Source: Pseudoxanthomonas yeongjuensis
Lineage (GTDB): Bacteria; Pseudomonadota; Gammaproteobacteria; Xanthomonadales; Xanthomonadaceae
DNA: 64,000 nt
NCBI RefSeq assembly: GCF_010093345.1
Contig: NZ_PDWT01000001.1
Span: forward strand, 1,508,506-1,572,505
Reading direction: 5' to 3'
Shown here: one piece after another, positions 16,394 through 24,301 of the stretch
Layout of the letters: every line of letters starts with the position of its first letter
How positions within the stretch are numbered: the first letter of the stretch is position 1
The notes under the pieces: model-generated
The model's database searches: none
Seen by the model: the letters and a program-made list of their open reading frames with translations, nothing else
What the model was told of the DNA's origin: nothing
Position numbers and translations under genes: made by a program

Positions 16394-16780
16394 TCACTGC
16401 CTGGCACAAGACGGCATGTCTTCAGGTGCCGGGCTCATGAACCTGGTCTTCCCGTTACAGATTGAATAGCTGAACGACGTGCTCGCCAGGCCTGCATCCG
16501 GAATTGTCTGGGAGTGCAGTTGCTTGCCCGATGCATCGGTCAGAAGAACAGTCGTTTTATCCGGATTTCCAGAACTGCCCGACGTGGCAAATGCCAACAC
16601 ATGACCATCTCCGAGCTCAAGCTTCGCTGTTTGTCCCGACGGGATCTGGATATCGAATGTGACCGGCGTTGCGCCATCCTGCTGCAGCGAGCCGACGAAC
16701 TGGACGCTGGCTGGCGTTACCGCAAAGGCTGATGCGCAAAGACCAAGTAACGCGATTGAGACTACCGGTGCTTGCTTCAT
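16394..16780 (-). CDS. small secreted protein (cassette gene)
   Basis: The 128-residue product has a signal peptide (MKQAPVVSIALLGLCASAFA, cleavage before VTPASVQ) and a beta-rich mature part (VTFDIQIPSGQTAKLELGDG, VLAFATSGSSGNPDKTTVLL) ending in SPAPEDMPSCARQ. Two cysteines in the mature protein (in YSICNGK and PSCARQ) could form a disulfide. I do not recognise the family; short exported proteins of unknown function are common in chromosomal integron cassettes. ATG 16780 has GGAG 8 bases upstream; the longer form from 16834 would lie in the neighbouring spacer. Stop TGA is adjacent to attC-like element D. Confidence 0.75.
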   Translation of the reverse strand: MKQAPVVSIALLGLCASAFAVTPASVQFVGSLQQDGATPVTFDIQIPSGQTAKLELGDGHVLAFATSGSSGNPDKTTVLLTDASGKQLHSQTIPDAGLASTSFSYSICNGKTRFMSPAPEDMPSCARQ

Positions 16781-16815
16781 TGTCCATCTCCAGGTTGTGT
16801 GATGCTTGTTTGCGA

Positions 16816-16878
16816 GACCCAACTCCTGAATCAAGCCGGCCCGTAAAGCGGCTTCGGCCTGAATGAATTGTCGGGGTC
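16816..16878 (-). repeat. attC-like element E with intact 3' core
   Basis: On the cassette strand the 63-bp element starts GACCCCGACAATTCATTCAG, forms GCCGAAGCCGC, a short TTTAC loop, GGGCCGGCTTGATTCAGGA, and ends GTTGGGTC. GTTGGGT is a perfect match to the attC recombination core GTTRRRY and pairs with most of the opposite core (GACCCCGAC against GACCCAAC). This is the strongest single piece of attC evidence in the array. Confidence 0.75.
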
Positions 16879-16882
16879 CATG

Positions 16883-17263
16883 CTAGCCATCCGCAAGAGA
16901 CGACTCCCGCTCCGGGTCGCCGAGAAGAAAGGTATCGCCAATGGTTGCAGTGATGCTGCCAGTGCCCATGCTGCGGATCTCCCAGTACCAAGTGTCGTAA
17001 CGGGTCTCAAAAGTACCCCGGGCGGAGCATGGGCCATGGAGGAAGAAGTCGTGCTGTTGGCGCCCGGAAACAAGCACCGCCCTGTCAAGGAACGCTCGAA
17101 CCTGATCGGGCGTGACAGCAAACGCGGCGCAGGCCTCTTCTTCGGGACCAATGCCATTTTCTGTCACGACGATCCTGGCGATGGGGCCAATCGGGCTGGA
17201 TGAAACCATGGCCGGGACAAGTAGTCCGGCGAGCAATCCAAAGCATGCGAGGTGTTTGGTCAT
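16883..17263 (-). CDS. small secreted protein (first visible cassette gene)
   Basis: The 126-residue product begins MTKHLACFGLLAGLLVPAMV, a signal peptide with possible cleavage after VSSS, followed by PIGPIARIVVTENGIGPEEEACAAF. Segments VTPDQVRAFLDRAVLVSGRQ and HDFFLHGPCSARGTFETRYDTWYWEIRSMGTGSI are well structured, with a Cys pair that may be disulfide bonded; two further residues near the end (TFLLGDPERES) look like a surface loop. No family recognised. ATG 17263 is chosen because it gives a signal peptide start; an upstream start at 17320 is possible. The gene stops 5 bases before attC-like element E. Confidence 0.72.
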   Translation of the reverse strand: MTKHLACFGLLAGLLVPAMVSSSPIGPIARIVVTENGIGPEEEACAAFAVTPDQVRAFLDRAVLVSGRQQHDFFLHGPCSARGTFETRYDTWYWEIRSMGTGSITATIGDTFLLGDPERESSLADG

Positions 17264-17425
17264 GCGGCCTGACGTCTGTTTCACCACCACCTTGTGTTTC
17301 ACTGGCCGCCCCGGTGACATAAAGGACCCTGCTACGGCGACCTATGCCATCAGACCCGGTCCAGCCCGCAATGGGCCGAGGCTATCAACTCCGGCAGCGA
17401 CCCACCATCTCGCACTTCAGGGCCT

Positions 17426-18361
17426 CTATTCCAGCCTGAGCTCGGCATCCCCGGAGAACGTCTCGATGCCGATTTCCCCATCGCCGCTGCCATAGCGGGT
17501 GCTGAAGCTGGAACCCGGGCCGAATTCCGGCTTCTCGATCTTCGCGCCGGGGGCCTTGAGGGTGCCGCTGAAGCTTTCCCCGCGCACCTGCGCCGACAGG
17601 TCCCTGGGCAGCACCAGGAGCAGGCCGCCGCTGACGCTCTCGAAACGGATTTCGCCCTTCGGCGCCAGCGCCGCGCGGATCGTGGCGTCGCCGCTGACGG
17701 TATTGGCCGACAGCTCGCTGACGCGTTCGCCGTTGACCGCGATGTCGATGTTGCCCGACACCGTTTCCGTCTTGACCTCGCCATTCATGCGGCCGCGCAG
17801 GATCAGATCGCCGCTGACGCTTTCCGCATGCACGTCGGCGCTGTTGACGGTCAGGCGCAGGTTCCCGCTGACGCTTTCCACATCGACCTCCCGGGGCGCG
17901 GCAGCCACGACCACGTCGCCGCTGACGCTGTCGATGGACAGCTTGGCCGGGGCCACGCCGGATACATCCACGTCGGCCGCGACCGAGTCGATTTCCAATT
18001 CGGCGCGCAGCGGCACCATCAGTTGCAGGTCGGTCGATCCGGACTTGTTGCCGCCCCAGCCGCTGCTTTTCGGATACCGCACCCGCACCTCCAGGTGCTG
18101 GCGGTCGCCCTCCACTACCAGTTTCTCGACCCCGTCGCCGAGGCTGCCGCTGATCTTCACTTCGGCGCGGTCCCAGGCCCGCACCTGGATGCGTCCCTTG
18201 AGGTTCTCGATGTCGATGCGGCCGGTCGGATCCAGCGGGCGGGTTTCGTCGATCGGCGTGGCCGCCAGCGCCGCGCCCGGCAGGGCGAGCAGCAGCGACA
18301 ACAACAAGGGCGAGAGCCGGGCATGATGCGAGGGGGCGGAACGATTCCTGGCGATGTTCAT
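17426..18361 (-). CDS. DUF4097-type secreted beta-repeat protein
   Basis: The 311-residue protein has a signal peptide (LSPLLLSLLLALPGAALA then ATPIDETRPL) and a mature part of repeated short strands, many containing ESVSGD, DSVSGDV or TVSGNI spaced about 20 residues apart. This is the pattern of the DUF4097/adhesin-like beta-helix family, usually found beside sigma/anti-sigma factor pairs. Its precise role is unknown; a periplasmic or surface location is inferred. It lies 10 bases downstream of the membrane-anchor gene and is the last gene of a three-gene operon with the ECF sigma factor. Confidence 0.85.
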   Translation of the reverse strand: MNIARNRSAPSHHARLSPLLLSLLLALPGAALAATPIDETRPLDPTGRIDIENLKGRIQVRAWDRAEVKISGSLGDGVEKLVVEGDRQHLEVRVRYPKSSGWGGNKSGSTDLQLMVPLRAELEIDSVAADVDVSGVAPAKLSIDSVSGDVVVAAAPREVDVESVSGNLRLTVNSADVHAESVSGDLILRGRMNGEVKTETVSGNIDIAVNGERVSELSANTVSGDATIRAALAPKGEIRFESVSGGLLLVLPRDLSAQVRGESFSGTLKAPGAKIEKPEFGPGSSFSTRYGSGDGEIGIETFSGDAELRLE

Positions 18362-18371
18362 GGCGATTTCC

Positions 18372-18884
18372 TCAAGTCAGGCCCGCGCGCCGGGTCAGTT
18401 CCAGGCGGCGTGCATAGGTGCGGCGTAGCTGGTCGAGCAGGAAACGCGCCTCGGGATCGCGGTCGATGGCGCCGAGGATCTGCGCGGCACTGCGATCCAG
18501 GTCGCCGAAGGCCGGGGCCAGTTCCGGATGGGTGCCGGCCTGCTGCAGGCGGGCCAGGGCATTTTCGTAATCCAGGGTCATCGACACCGCCTGCTGGCGG
18601 ATCAGCGGATTGCCCTGGCGCGGCGCGGGATCGGCGGGATTCAACTGCCAGACCACGCCGATTGCGAGCAGTACGGAAGCCGCCATCGCCCATGGCGCGA
18701 ACCTGCGCGCGCGCGCGCTGCGCTGGACACCCTCGGCGGCCGCCTGCCGAGGCGTTATCGCGATGCGCGCGGCGATGCCTGGCCACAGGTCGCCCTGCGG
18801 CTCGATATCGCGGCGCAATGCTTGCAGTTGCCAGCGCAGGGCGTCGTCATTCCGGTTCTGTGTATTCATGTCATGCGTGCTCAT
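18372..18884 (-). CDS. putative anti-sigma factor (single-pass membrane protein)
   Basis: A 170-residue protein with a cytosolic N-terminal part of about 65 residues (LRWQLQALRRDIEPQGDLWPGIAARI), one membrane helix (WAMAASVLLAIGVVWQL) and a periplasmic helical C-terminal region. The gene starts with an ATGA overlap on the sigma factor stop, the classic arrangement of an ECF sigma factor and its anti-sigma factor. No zinc-binding HxxxCxxC motif is present, so it is not a canonical zinc anti-sigma factor, and the assignment depends mainly on topology and position. An alternative start is ATG 18869. Confidence 0.75.
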   Translation of the reverse strand: MSTHDMNTQNRNDDALRWQLQALRRDIEPQGDLWPGIAARIAITPRQAAAEGVQRSARARRFAPWAMAASVLLAIGVVWQLNPADPAPRQGNPLIRQQAVSMTLDYENALARLQQAGTHPELAPAFGDLDRSAAQILGAIDRDPEARFLLDQLRRTYARRLELTRRAGLT

Positions 18885-19459
18885 GCCTCACCTCCCAGAC
18901 GCCCGCGCAGCAACTGGCGCGCGCGATGCAACTGTGCTTTCGAACTGCCTATCGCCATGCCAAGCTCGTTGGCGATCTCTTCATGCTTCCAGCCTTCCAC
19001 GTCGTGCAATACCAGCACCGCGCGGGCGCGCGGCGGCAACGTGGCCACCGCGCGCTCCAGGTCCATCGACAGGGCCGTGCCGTTGCCGGCTGAATCGGCG
19101 ATGCCCAGGTCCTCTATCGCGTCCTCGTCCTCGCTGAAACGCGGACCGCTGCGGCGGCTGCGCAACTCCATCAACGCGGTAGTGACCGCCAGCCGGTGGA
19201 GCCAGGTGGAGAAGGCGCTTTCGAAGCGGAATCTCGGCAGTGCCTGCCAGGCGCGGACGAAAGCTTCCTGGGTCAGGTCCTCCGCACGTACGCCCTGCGC
19301 ACCTACCAACCGCACGATCACGCCATGCACCCGGCCGGCATGGCGGCGATAGATCGACTCGAAGGCGTCCGCATCGCCGGCCGCGGCCGAGCGCGCGAGT
19401 GCGGCATCGGTTGCGGCGGCCACTTCAGCAGTGGTCGTTTCGGTCATCAAGGCGCTCAT
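18881..19459 (-). CDS. ECF-family RNA polymerase sigma factor
   Basis: The product has region 2 (ADAFESIYRRHAGRVHGVIVRLV ... AEDLTQEAFVRAWQALPRFR, then FSTWLHRLAVTTALMELR) and region 4 (LPPRARAVLVLHDVEGWKHEEIANELGMAIGSSKAQLHRARQLL) separated by a short linker, as in sigma-E-type factors. It directs RNA polymerase to a small regulon, probably including its own operon. Several in-frame starts exist (GTG 19480, ATG 19474, 19459, 19447) with no clear ribosome site; 19459 was taken as a middle choice. It overlaps the downstream membrane protein gene by 4 bases. Confidence 0.92.
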   Translation of the reverse strand: MSALMTETTTAEVAAATDAALARSAAAGDADAFESIYRRHAGRVHGVIVRLVGAQGVRAEDLTQEAFVRAWQALPRFRFESAFSTWLHRLAVTTALMELRSRRSGPRFSEDEDAIEDLGIADSAGNGTALSMDLERAVATLPPRARAVLVLHDVEGWKHEEIANELGMAIGSSKAQLHRARQLLRGRLGGEA

Positions 19460-19863
19460 GGCGGCGGTCAGCATAAACACTGGGATGCGGTCAGGTGGGT
19501 TTGGGTTTAAGGAGACCCAAGGCGAGGTCGAGCTTCACGGGCTTTGGGCTTTGGCTATTGCCCTGGCCTTTTCAATTCCCGTTAGGGTGGGGTTTCTTTG
19601 GTTACTTTGACCAGCCCTTCGGCGGGCTGTTGAAAAACGCCTCTTTGCCGTTCTTAAAGATAAAGTGACTCGCGCGTAGCGCGGCTTTCAACAGCGAAGC
19701 TGGTCAACGCCTTGCTTCAAGACAAGAGCTGGGAGCGATCCCCGCCTGCGCGGGGATGACGAGCAAAAGCACCCCTCCTCCTCAACCGCTGGTCGCGACC
19801 TCGATCTCTCCTGCGTTTCGCGCAAGAGAGGAGGCCAGGAGCAAGCTCAAGGGCGAGCTGGGC
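19460..19863. other. gene-free spacer with dispersed repeat
   Basis: About 400 bases between the sigma factor start and the TetR gene end. The middle holds the inverted-repeat element listed separately (19609-19705) with extra similarity to the second copy reaching from about 19581. A GC hairpin (CCCCGCCTGCGCGGGG) at 19740-19755 follows. I see no protein-coding or RNA gene; the promoter of the sigma factor operon should be at its left edge. Confidence 0.5.
19609..19705. repeat. dispersed inverted-repeat element, copy 1
   Basis: A 97-bp sequence whose ends are imperfect inverted repeats: GACCAGC-CCTTCGGCG-GGCTGTTGAAA at the left and TTTCAACAGC-GAA-GCTGGTC at the right. The centre (CGCCTCTTTGCCGTTC ... 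AAAGTGACTCGCGCGTAGCGCGGC) is shared with the copy at 33178-33268, and similarity extends about 28 bases to the left (GTTAGGG...TTTCTTTGGTTACTTT). It has no open reading frame, so it resembles a small non-autonomous (REP- or MITE-like) element. Confidence 0.65.
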
Positions 19864-20472
19864 TCAGTCCGGGATCAGGGTGCTGATCACGTGCTCGACG
19901 TAGGCCTCGAACTCTTCGTGGTGCAGGCGCGGCTGCTGCAGTTGCAGGGCCAGTTGCAGGAAGCCGAGGTAGGCCGAATAAGCCAGGCGGGCGCGGTGCT
20001 GGGCCTCGGTGCGGGCCATGCCGGCCTGCCGGAACGAAGCGACCAAGTAGTCGAGGCGCCGCTGCGAGACCCGGTTGATCACCGGCTGCACCGCCGGATG
20101 GTCCAGCGCCTTCAGCAGCTCGCTGTATATAACGTGTGGCTTGACCTCGTGGGCGACCAGCAGGAACAGCTCGCGCAGGCGCGCGCGCGGATCAGGCACC
20201 GCTTCCAGGCTGCCGAACACGCTTTCCTGCTCGATCGCCTCCCAGCGCTCCAGCGCCGCCTGCAGCAACGCGTCGCGGGACGGGAAATGCCAGTAGAAAC
20301 TTCCTTTGGTGACGCCCAGCCGCCGCGCCAGCGGTTCGACCGCGACAGCGGCGACGCCTTGCTCGGCGACGAGGTCCAGCGCCGCCTGGGCCCAGTCCTC
20401 GGCACTGAGCCGGGCGGTGCGCGGAGTGGCGGAGACGCCGGGAGTGTGGGAATCGGGGGTCGAGGTGCTCAT
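19864..20472 (-). CDS. TetR family transcriptional regulator
   Basis: The 202-residue protein has an N-terminal TetR helix-turn-helix (about residues 20-65: DWAQAALDLVAEQGVAAVAVEPLARRLGVTKGSFYWHFPSRDALL) and an all-helical ligand domain. ATG 20472 gives the standard length; a longer frame back to 20592 would run through the divergent promoter region. It is divergent from a hydrolase-fadE operon, and paired ACCATACG...TAGT motifs lie in the shared promoter region, so it probably represses that lipid operon and itself. The ligand may be an acyl-CoA or fatty acid; this is inferred from context. Confidence 0.92.
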   Translation of the reverse strand: MSTSTPDSHTPGVSATPRTARLSAEDWAQAALDLVAEQGVAAVAVEPLARRLGVTKGSFYWHFPSRDALLQAALERWEAIEQESVFGSLEAVPDPRARLRELFLLVAHEVKPHVIYSELLKALDHPAVQPVINRVSQRRLDYLVASFRQAGMARTEAQHRARLAYSAYLGFLQLALQLQQPRLHHEEFEAYVEHVISTLIPD

Positions 20473-20483
20473 GCCTGCATTTA

Positions 20484-20653
20484 ACCATACGCCGTAGTTT
20501 GTTGGGGTATGTTTTGTCGCGCTGCACCTCACCCTGCCGGAGGTCGCAGCTTGTCCCAGCAAGAGCCTGACAAGGAATCGGCAAGGCATCACGGAATCGC
20601 CGCCGTACCGATTGACTACTCTGAATCGGAAGATCCATACTAGCCCGTATGGT
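20484..20653. promoter_or_regulatory. divergent TetR/hydrolase promoter region with paired operator-like motifs
   Basis: Two copies of ACCATACG-NNN-TAGTNT occur on opposite strands: 20484-20500 (plus strand, 12 bases from the TetR start codon) and 20637-20653 (minus strand, overlapping the annotated hydrolase start at 20649). Their placement at each end of the shared control region suits binding by the TetR protein. Confidence 0.5.
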
Positions 20654-21638
20654 ATTTACTTCCCATAAGACATCACCAGCCCGGCAACTGCCTGCGCAGT
20701 CGAAGGCACTCGTGGGCGCCGACGGCCTTGCGTTGGCGGCGACGGCTTTCCCCACGGCATCATCGCTGCAGACTTCCGACACGTTGCTGTTCACGCATGG
20801 CTTCGGCCAGACGCGTGGCGCTTGGCAGCGCAGCGGCATGGCCCTGGCGGCCGAGGGATATGCGGGTCTTTCCTACGATGCGCGCGGCCATGGCGAATCG
20901 GAACGCAATCCCGCCGACCTGTCCTACACCGGGGAACAGTTCGCCGACGATCTGATCATCGTCGCCGGCGAGCAGACCCAGCCGCCGGTGCTGGTGGGCG
21001 CGTCCATGGGCGGGCTGTTCGGCATGATCGCCGAGGCTCGCTGGCCCGGATTGTTCCGGGCGATGATCCTGGTCGACATCACTCCGCGTTGGGAAGAGGC
21101 CGGGTTGCAGCGCATCCTCGGTTTCATCACCGCGTTCCCGCAGGGCTTCGACTCGCTGGATCACGCCGCCGACATCATCGCCGCCTACCTGCCGCACCGC
21201 CGCGCGCGCAAGAGTCCGGAAGAGTTGCGTGAGCTTTTGCGCGAAAGCGAGGACGGACGCTGGCGCTGGCATTGGGATGCGCGCCTGGTCGACGACCTGG
21301 TCCGCGACTGCGCCCAACACCAGGACGACATCGCCGAATCCGCGCGCGCGCTACGCTGCCCGGTGCTGCTGATCAGCGGCGGACGCAGCGACCTGGTTTC
21401 GGCCAGGACCGTGGAGGAATTCCAGTCGCTGGTGCCTCACGCGCAGCATGCGCACCTGCCGCAGGCCACGCATATGCTGGCCGGCGACGACAACGACACC
21501 TTTACCGCGACCGTGCTGGAATACCTCGCCGGGCTACCGGCGGCGGCCTGCCCCGACGCAGCGACGATTTCCACTTCGCAACACCCCGCCTCAGGCGAAT
21601 CCGCCGTCACCAAGTCCGTACCTGGAGCAAGTCCATGA
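20649..21638 (+). CDS. alpha/beta hydrolase
   Basis: The 329-residue protein shows an alpha/beta hydrolase fold: oxyanion region FTHGFGQTRGAWQ, SYDARGHGESER, nucleophile elbow VGASMGGLFGM (Ser), acid in LLISGGRSDLVS and catalytic His in LPQATHMLAGDDND. A hydrolytic role on an ester or thioester is inferred from its operon with fadE. ATG 20649 lacks a ribosome site and lies in an operator-like motif; GTG 20712 has GAAGG 7 bases upstream and directly precedes the conserved domain, so it may be the true start. The stop overlaps the fadE start (ATGA). Confidence 0.9.
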   Translation: MVFTSHKTSPARQLPAQSKALVGADGLALAATAFPTASSLQTSDTLLFTHGFGQTRGAWQRSGMALAAEGYAGLSYDARGHGESERNPADLSYTGEQFADDLIIVAGEQTQPPVLVGASMGGLFGMIAEARWPGLFRAMILVDITPRWEEAGLQRILGFITAFPQGFDSLDHAADIIAAYLPHRRARKSPEELRELLRESEDGRWRWHWDARLVDDLVRDCAQHQDDIAESARALRCPVLLISGGRSDLVSARTVEEFQSLVPHAQHAHLPQATHMLAGDDNDTFTATVLEYLAGLPAAACPDAATISTSQHPASGESAVTKSVPGASP

Positions 21639-24115
21639 GCATCGTCATTCCCTTCCTCGCCTTCCTGCTGGTCGGTGCGTTGGCCGCCTACCATCGCCTG
21701 CGCCTGGCCTACTGGGCTGCGATCACCGCGACCCTGCTGGTGGCCTGCTGGTTGCTGGGCGCCAATCCGGCCGCGACGATCGTGGCCGCGGTGCTGGTGG
21801 CGCTGATCGCGGTGCCGCTGCTGATTCCCGGTCTCCGCAAGGCATTGGTTACCACGCCGTTGCTGAAGTTCTTCCGCAAGGTCCTGCCGCCGCTGTCGCA
21901 GACCGAACGCATCGCCCTGGAAACCGGTTCGGTCGGTTTCGAAGGCGAATTGTTCACCGGCGATCCCGACTGGAACCAGTTGCTCAGCCAACCGAAGCCG
22001 CAACTGACCGCCGAGGAACAAGCGTTCCTGGATGGCCCGGTGGAAGAGCTGTGCCGCATGACCAACGATTGGGAAATCACCCACGTGCATGCCGACCTGC
22101 CGCCCGAGCTGTGGGACTACATCAAGAAGAACAAGTTCTTCGGCATGATCATCCCCAAGGAATACGGTGGCCTCGGCTTCTCCGCGCTGGCCCATCACAA
22201 GGTGATCCAGAAGCTGGCCTCGGTTTCCAGCGTAGTCAGTTCCACCGTCGGCGTGCCCAACTCGCTGGGCCCGGGTGAACTGCTCAACCACTACGGCACC
22301 CAGGAACAGAAGGACTATTACCTGCCGCGCCTGGCCGTCGGCGAGGAAGTACCCTGCTTCGGCTTGACCGGTCCGTTCGCCGGTTCCGACGCCACCTCCA
22401 TTCCCGATTACGGCATCGTCTGCAAGGGCGAATGGAACGGCGCCCACGTGCTCGGCCTGAAGCTGACCTTCGACAAGCGCTACATCACCCTGGCGCCGGT
22501 GGCGACATTGATCGGCCTCGCCTTCCGCATGTACGACCCGGATGGCCTGATCGGCGACACCCGCGACATCGGCATCACCCTGGCGCTGTTGCCGCGCGAT
22601 ACCGACGGCGTTGAAATCGGCCGTCGCCATTTCCCGCTCAACTCGCCGTTCCAGAACGGGCCGATCCACGGCAAGGAAGTCTTCATCCCGCTGAGCCAGC
22701 TGATCGGCGGCGTGGACAAGGCCGGCCTGGGCTGGAACATGCTCAACGAGTGCCTGGCCATCGGCCGTTCCATCACCCTGCCCTCCACCGCCAGCGGCGG
22801 AGCCAAGGCCGGCGCGGTGGTGACCGGCGCCTACGCCCGCATCCGCAAGCAGTTCGGTCTGTCGGTCGGCCGCTTCGAAGGCGTGGAGGAAGCGCTGGCA
22901 CGGATCGGTGGCAAGGCCTATGCGATCAGCGCGCTGTCGCAGGCCACTGCCGCGGCGGTCGATCGCGGCGACGTGCCCTCGGTGCCGTCGGCGATCGCCA
23001 AATACCACTGCACCACCATGGGCCGCGAAGTGGTGACCGATGTGATGGACGTCATCGGCGGCAAGGGCATCATCCTGGGGCCACGCAATTTCGCCGGACG
23101 CGCCTGGCAGGCCTCGCCGATCGCGATCACCGTGGAAGGCGCCAACATCATGACCCGCAGCCTGCTGATCTTCGGCCAGGGCGCGATCCTCTGCCATCCG
23201 TGGGTGATGAAGGAAATGAAGGCCGCCAGCAACCCGGACTTCAAGGCCGGCCTGGAGGAATTCGACCGCAATCTGTTCGGCCACATCGGCTTCGCCATTT
23301 CCAACGCGGTGCGCTCGTTCTGGTTCGGCCTGACCGGGGCGAAGATCGGTTCGGCGCCGGGCGACGACTACACCCGCCGCTACTTCCGCAAGCTGGACCG
23401 CTATTCCGCCAACCTCGCCCTGATGGCCGACGTGTCGATGCTGTTGCTGGGCGGCAAGCTGAAGTTCAAGGAGTCGTTGTCCGGCCGCCTCGGCGACGTG
23501 CTCAGCCACATCTACCTGACCAGCGCCATGCTCAAGCGCTACCACGACGAAGCCGCGCCGGCCGCCGACCAGCCGCTGCTGGCCTGGGCCTTCCACGACA
23601 GCGTGCACAAGATCGAGCTGGCGCTGTCCGGTGCGCTGCGCAACTTCCCGATCCGTCCGGTCGGCTGGTTGCTGTGGGCGCTGGTGTTTCCGTGGGGCCG
23701 CCGCGCCGAGGCGCCGAGCGACCGCCTCGGCCATCGCGTGGCCGCGTTGCTGATGACCCCGAACGAAGCCCGCGACCGCCTCGGCAACGGTGTGTTCCTG
23801 ACCCCGTGCGAGAACAACCCCGGCGGCCGCATCGACAGCTACCTGGCCAAGGCGATCCTGGCCGAGCCGGTGGAACGCAAGTTCCTCAAGGCGCTGAAGA
23901 ACAGCGACATCGAGGCGCTGGATTTCGCTTCGCAGCTGGATGAAGGCGTGCGCGAAAACTGGATCACCGCCGAGGAGCGCCAGCAGTTGGAAGAGCTGCG
24001 CGCGATCACCCTGGAAACGATCACTGTGGACGACTTCGATACGCATGAACTGCGTTCGGCGGGTTATTACGATAAGCATCCGGCCGAGAAGGCGAAGTCG
24101 CGCGAGGCGGCTTGA
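21635..24115 (+). CDS. fadE: acyl-CoA dehydrogenase FadE
   Basis: FadE catalyses the first oxidation of fatty acid beta-oxidation, acyl-CoA to trans-2-enoyl-CoA with FAD, at the inner membrane. The 826-residue length matches E. coli FadE (814). Two hydrophobic N-terminal helices (IVIPFLAFLLVGALAA and YWAAITATLLVACWLL) are followed by acyl-CoA dehydrogenase domains (ELWDYIKKNKFFGMIIPKEYGGLGF, CFGLTGPFAGSDATS, RIGGKAYAISALSQATAAAVD, DVIGGKGIILGPRNFAGRAWQ) and the family-specific C-terminal region (from about residue 540). ATG 21635 overlaps the hydrolase stop and has CTGGAGC upstream. Likely controlled by the divergent TetR regulator. Confidence 0.96.
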   Translation: MSIVIPFLAFLLVGALAAYHRLRLAYWAAITATLLVACWLLGANPAATIVAAVLVALIAVPLLIPGLRKALVTTPLLKFFRKVLPPLSQTERIALETGSVGFEGELFTGDPDWNQLLSQPKPQLTAEEQAFLDGPVEELCRMTNDWEITHVHADLPPELWDYIKKNKFFGMIIPKEYGGLGFSALAHHKVIQKLASVSSVVSSTVGVPNSLGPGELLNHYGTQEQKDYYLPRLAVGEEVPCFGLTGPFAGSDATSIPDYGIVCKGEWNGAHVLGLKLTFDKRYITLAPVATLIGLAFRMYDPDGLIGDTRDIGITLALLPRDTDGVEIGRRHFPLNSPFQNGPIHGKEVFIPLSQLIGGVDKAGLGWNMLNECLAIGRSITLPSTASGGAKAGAVVTGAYARIRKQFGLSVGRFEGVEEALARIGGKAYAISALSQATAAAVDRGDVPSVPSAIAKYHCTTMGREVVTDVMDVIGGKGIILGPRNFAGRAWQASPIAITVEGANIMTRSLLIFGQGAILCHPWVMKEMKAASNPDFKAGLEEFDRNLFGHIGFAISNAVRSFWFGLTGAKIGSAPGDDYTRRYFRKLDRYSANLALMADVSMLLLGGKLKFKESLSGRLGDVLSHIYLTSAMLKRYHDEAAPAADQPLLAWAFHDSVHKIELALSGALRNFPIRPVGWLLWALVFPWGRRAEAPSDRLGHRVAALLMTPNEARDRLGNGVFLTPCENNPGGRIDSYLAKAILAEPVERKFLKALKNSDIEALDFASQLDEGVRENWITAEERQQLEELRAITLETITVDDFDTHELRSAGYYDKHPAEKAKSREAA

Positions 24116-24118
24116 TGC

Positions 24119-24271
24119 CCTCTCCCCTTGCGGGAGAGGGACAGGCCCGAAGGGGCCAGGGAGAGGGGAGGATTGACGCAAGGGAGCGTGCAGCAGCAAG
24201 CGCAAGAGCACACTCGCTGCGCTCGTGCCCCTCTCCTGCCCTCCGGGCATCCTCTCCCGCGAGGGGAGAGG
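24119..24271. repeat. inverted repeat between fadE and the DUF4442 gene
   Basis: Outer arms CCTCTCCCCTTGCGGGAGAGG (24119-24139) and CCTCTCCCGCGAGGGGAGAGG (24251-24271) are each self-complementary and related to each other; the ~110 bases between hold further short repeats (GGCCCGAAGGGGCC). Such GAGAGG-rich intergenic hairpins are widely scattered in Lysobacteraceae genomes. They may attenuate transcription between fadE and the next gene. No gene is seen inside. Confidence 0.6.
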
Positions 24272-24301
24272 AGTCACCATGTTTTCCTGGAGCAGTGATC
24301 C

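Larger units (their letters stand above)
14234..17263 (-). mobile_element. integron-type gene cassette array without integrase (CALIN)
   Basis: Six short genes, all on the minus strand, are separated by dyad-symmetric 59-65 bp elements that match the layout of attC sites: outer 7-bp cores, a conserved AATTCATTCAAGCC-like left arm, a CTTCGC-type loop and a GGCTTGATTCAG-like right arm. Two genes stop inside the outer core (GCCTGAC), as genes in integron cassettes usually do. The products are unrelated (GNAT, aminoglycoside acetyltransferase, SRPBCC, VOC, two small secreted proteins), also typical of cassettes. No tyrosine recombinase intI lies on either side: pckG and its regulator flank one end, a sigma factor operon the other. 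The outer limits given are those of the genes; the true ends were not resolved. Confidence 0.75.

Noticed and set aside
17264..17425. attC or attI site on the upstream side of the array
   Set aside because: GC-rich spacer with short inverted pieces (GGCCCATTGCGGGCTGG) but no arms like elements B, D or E and no integrase nearby.
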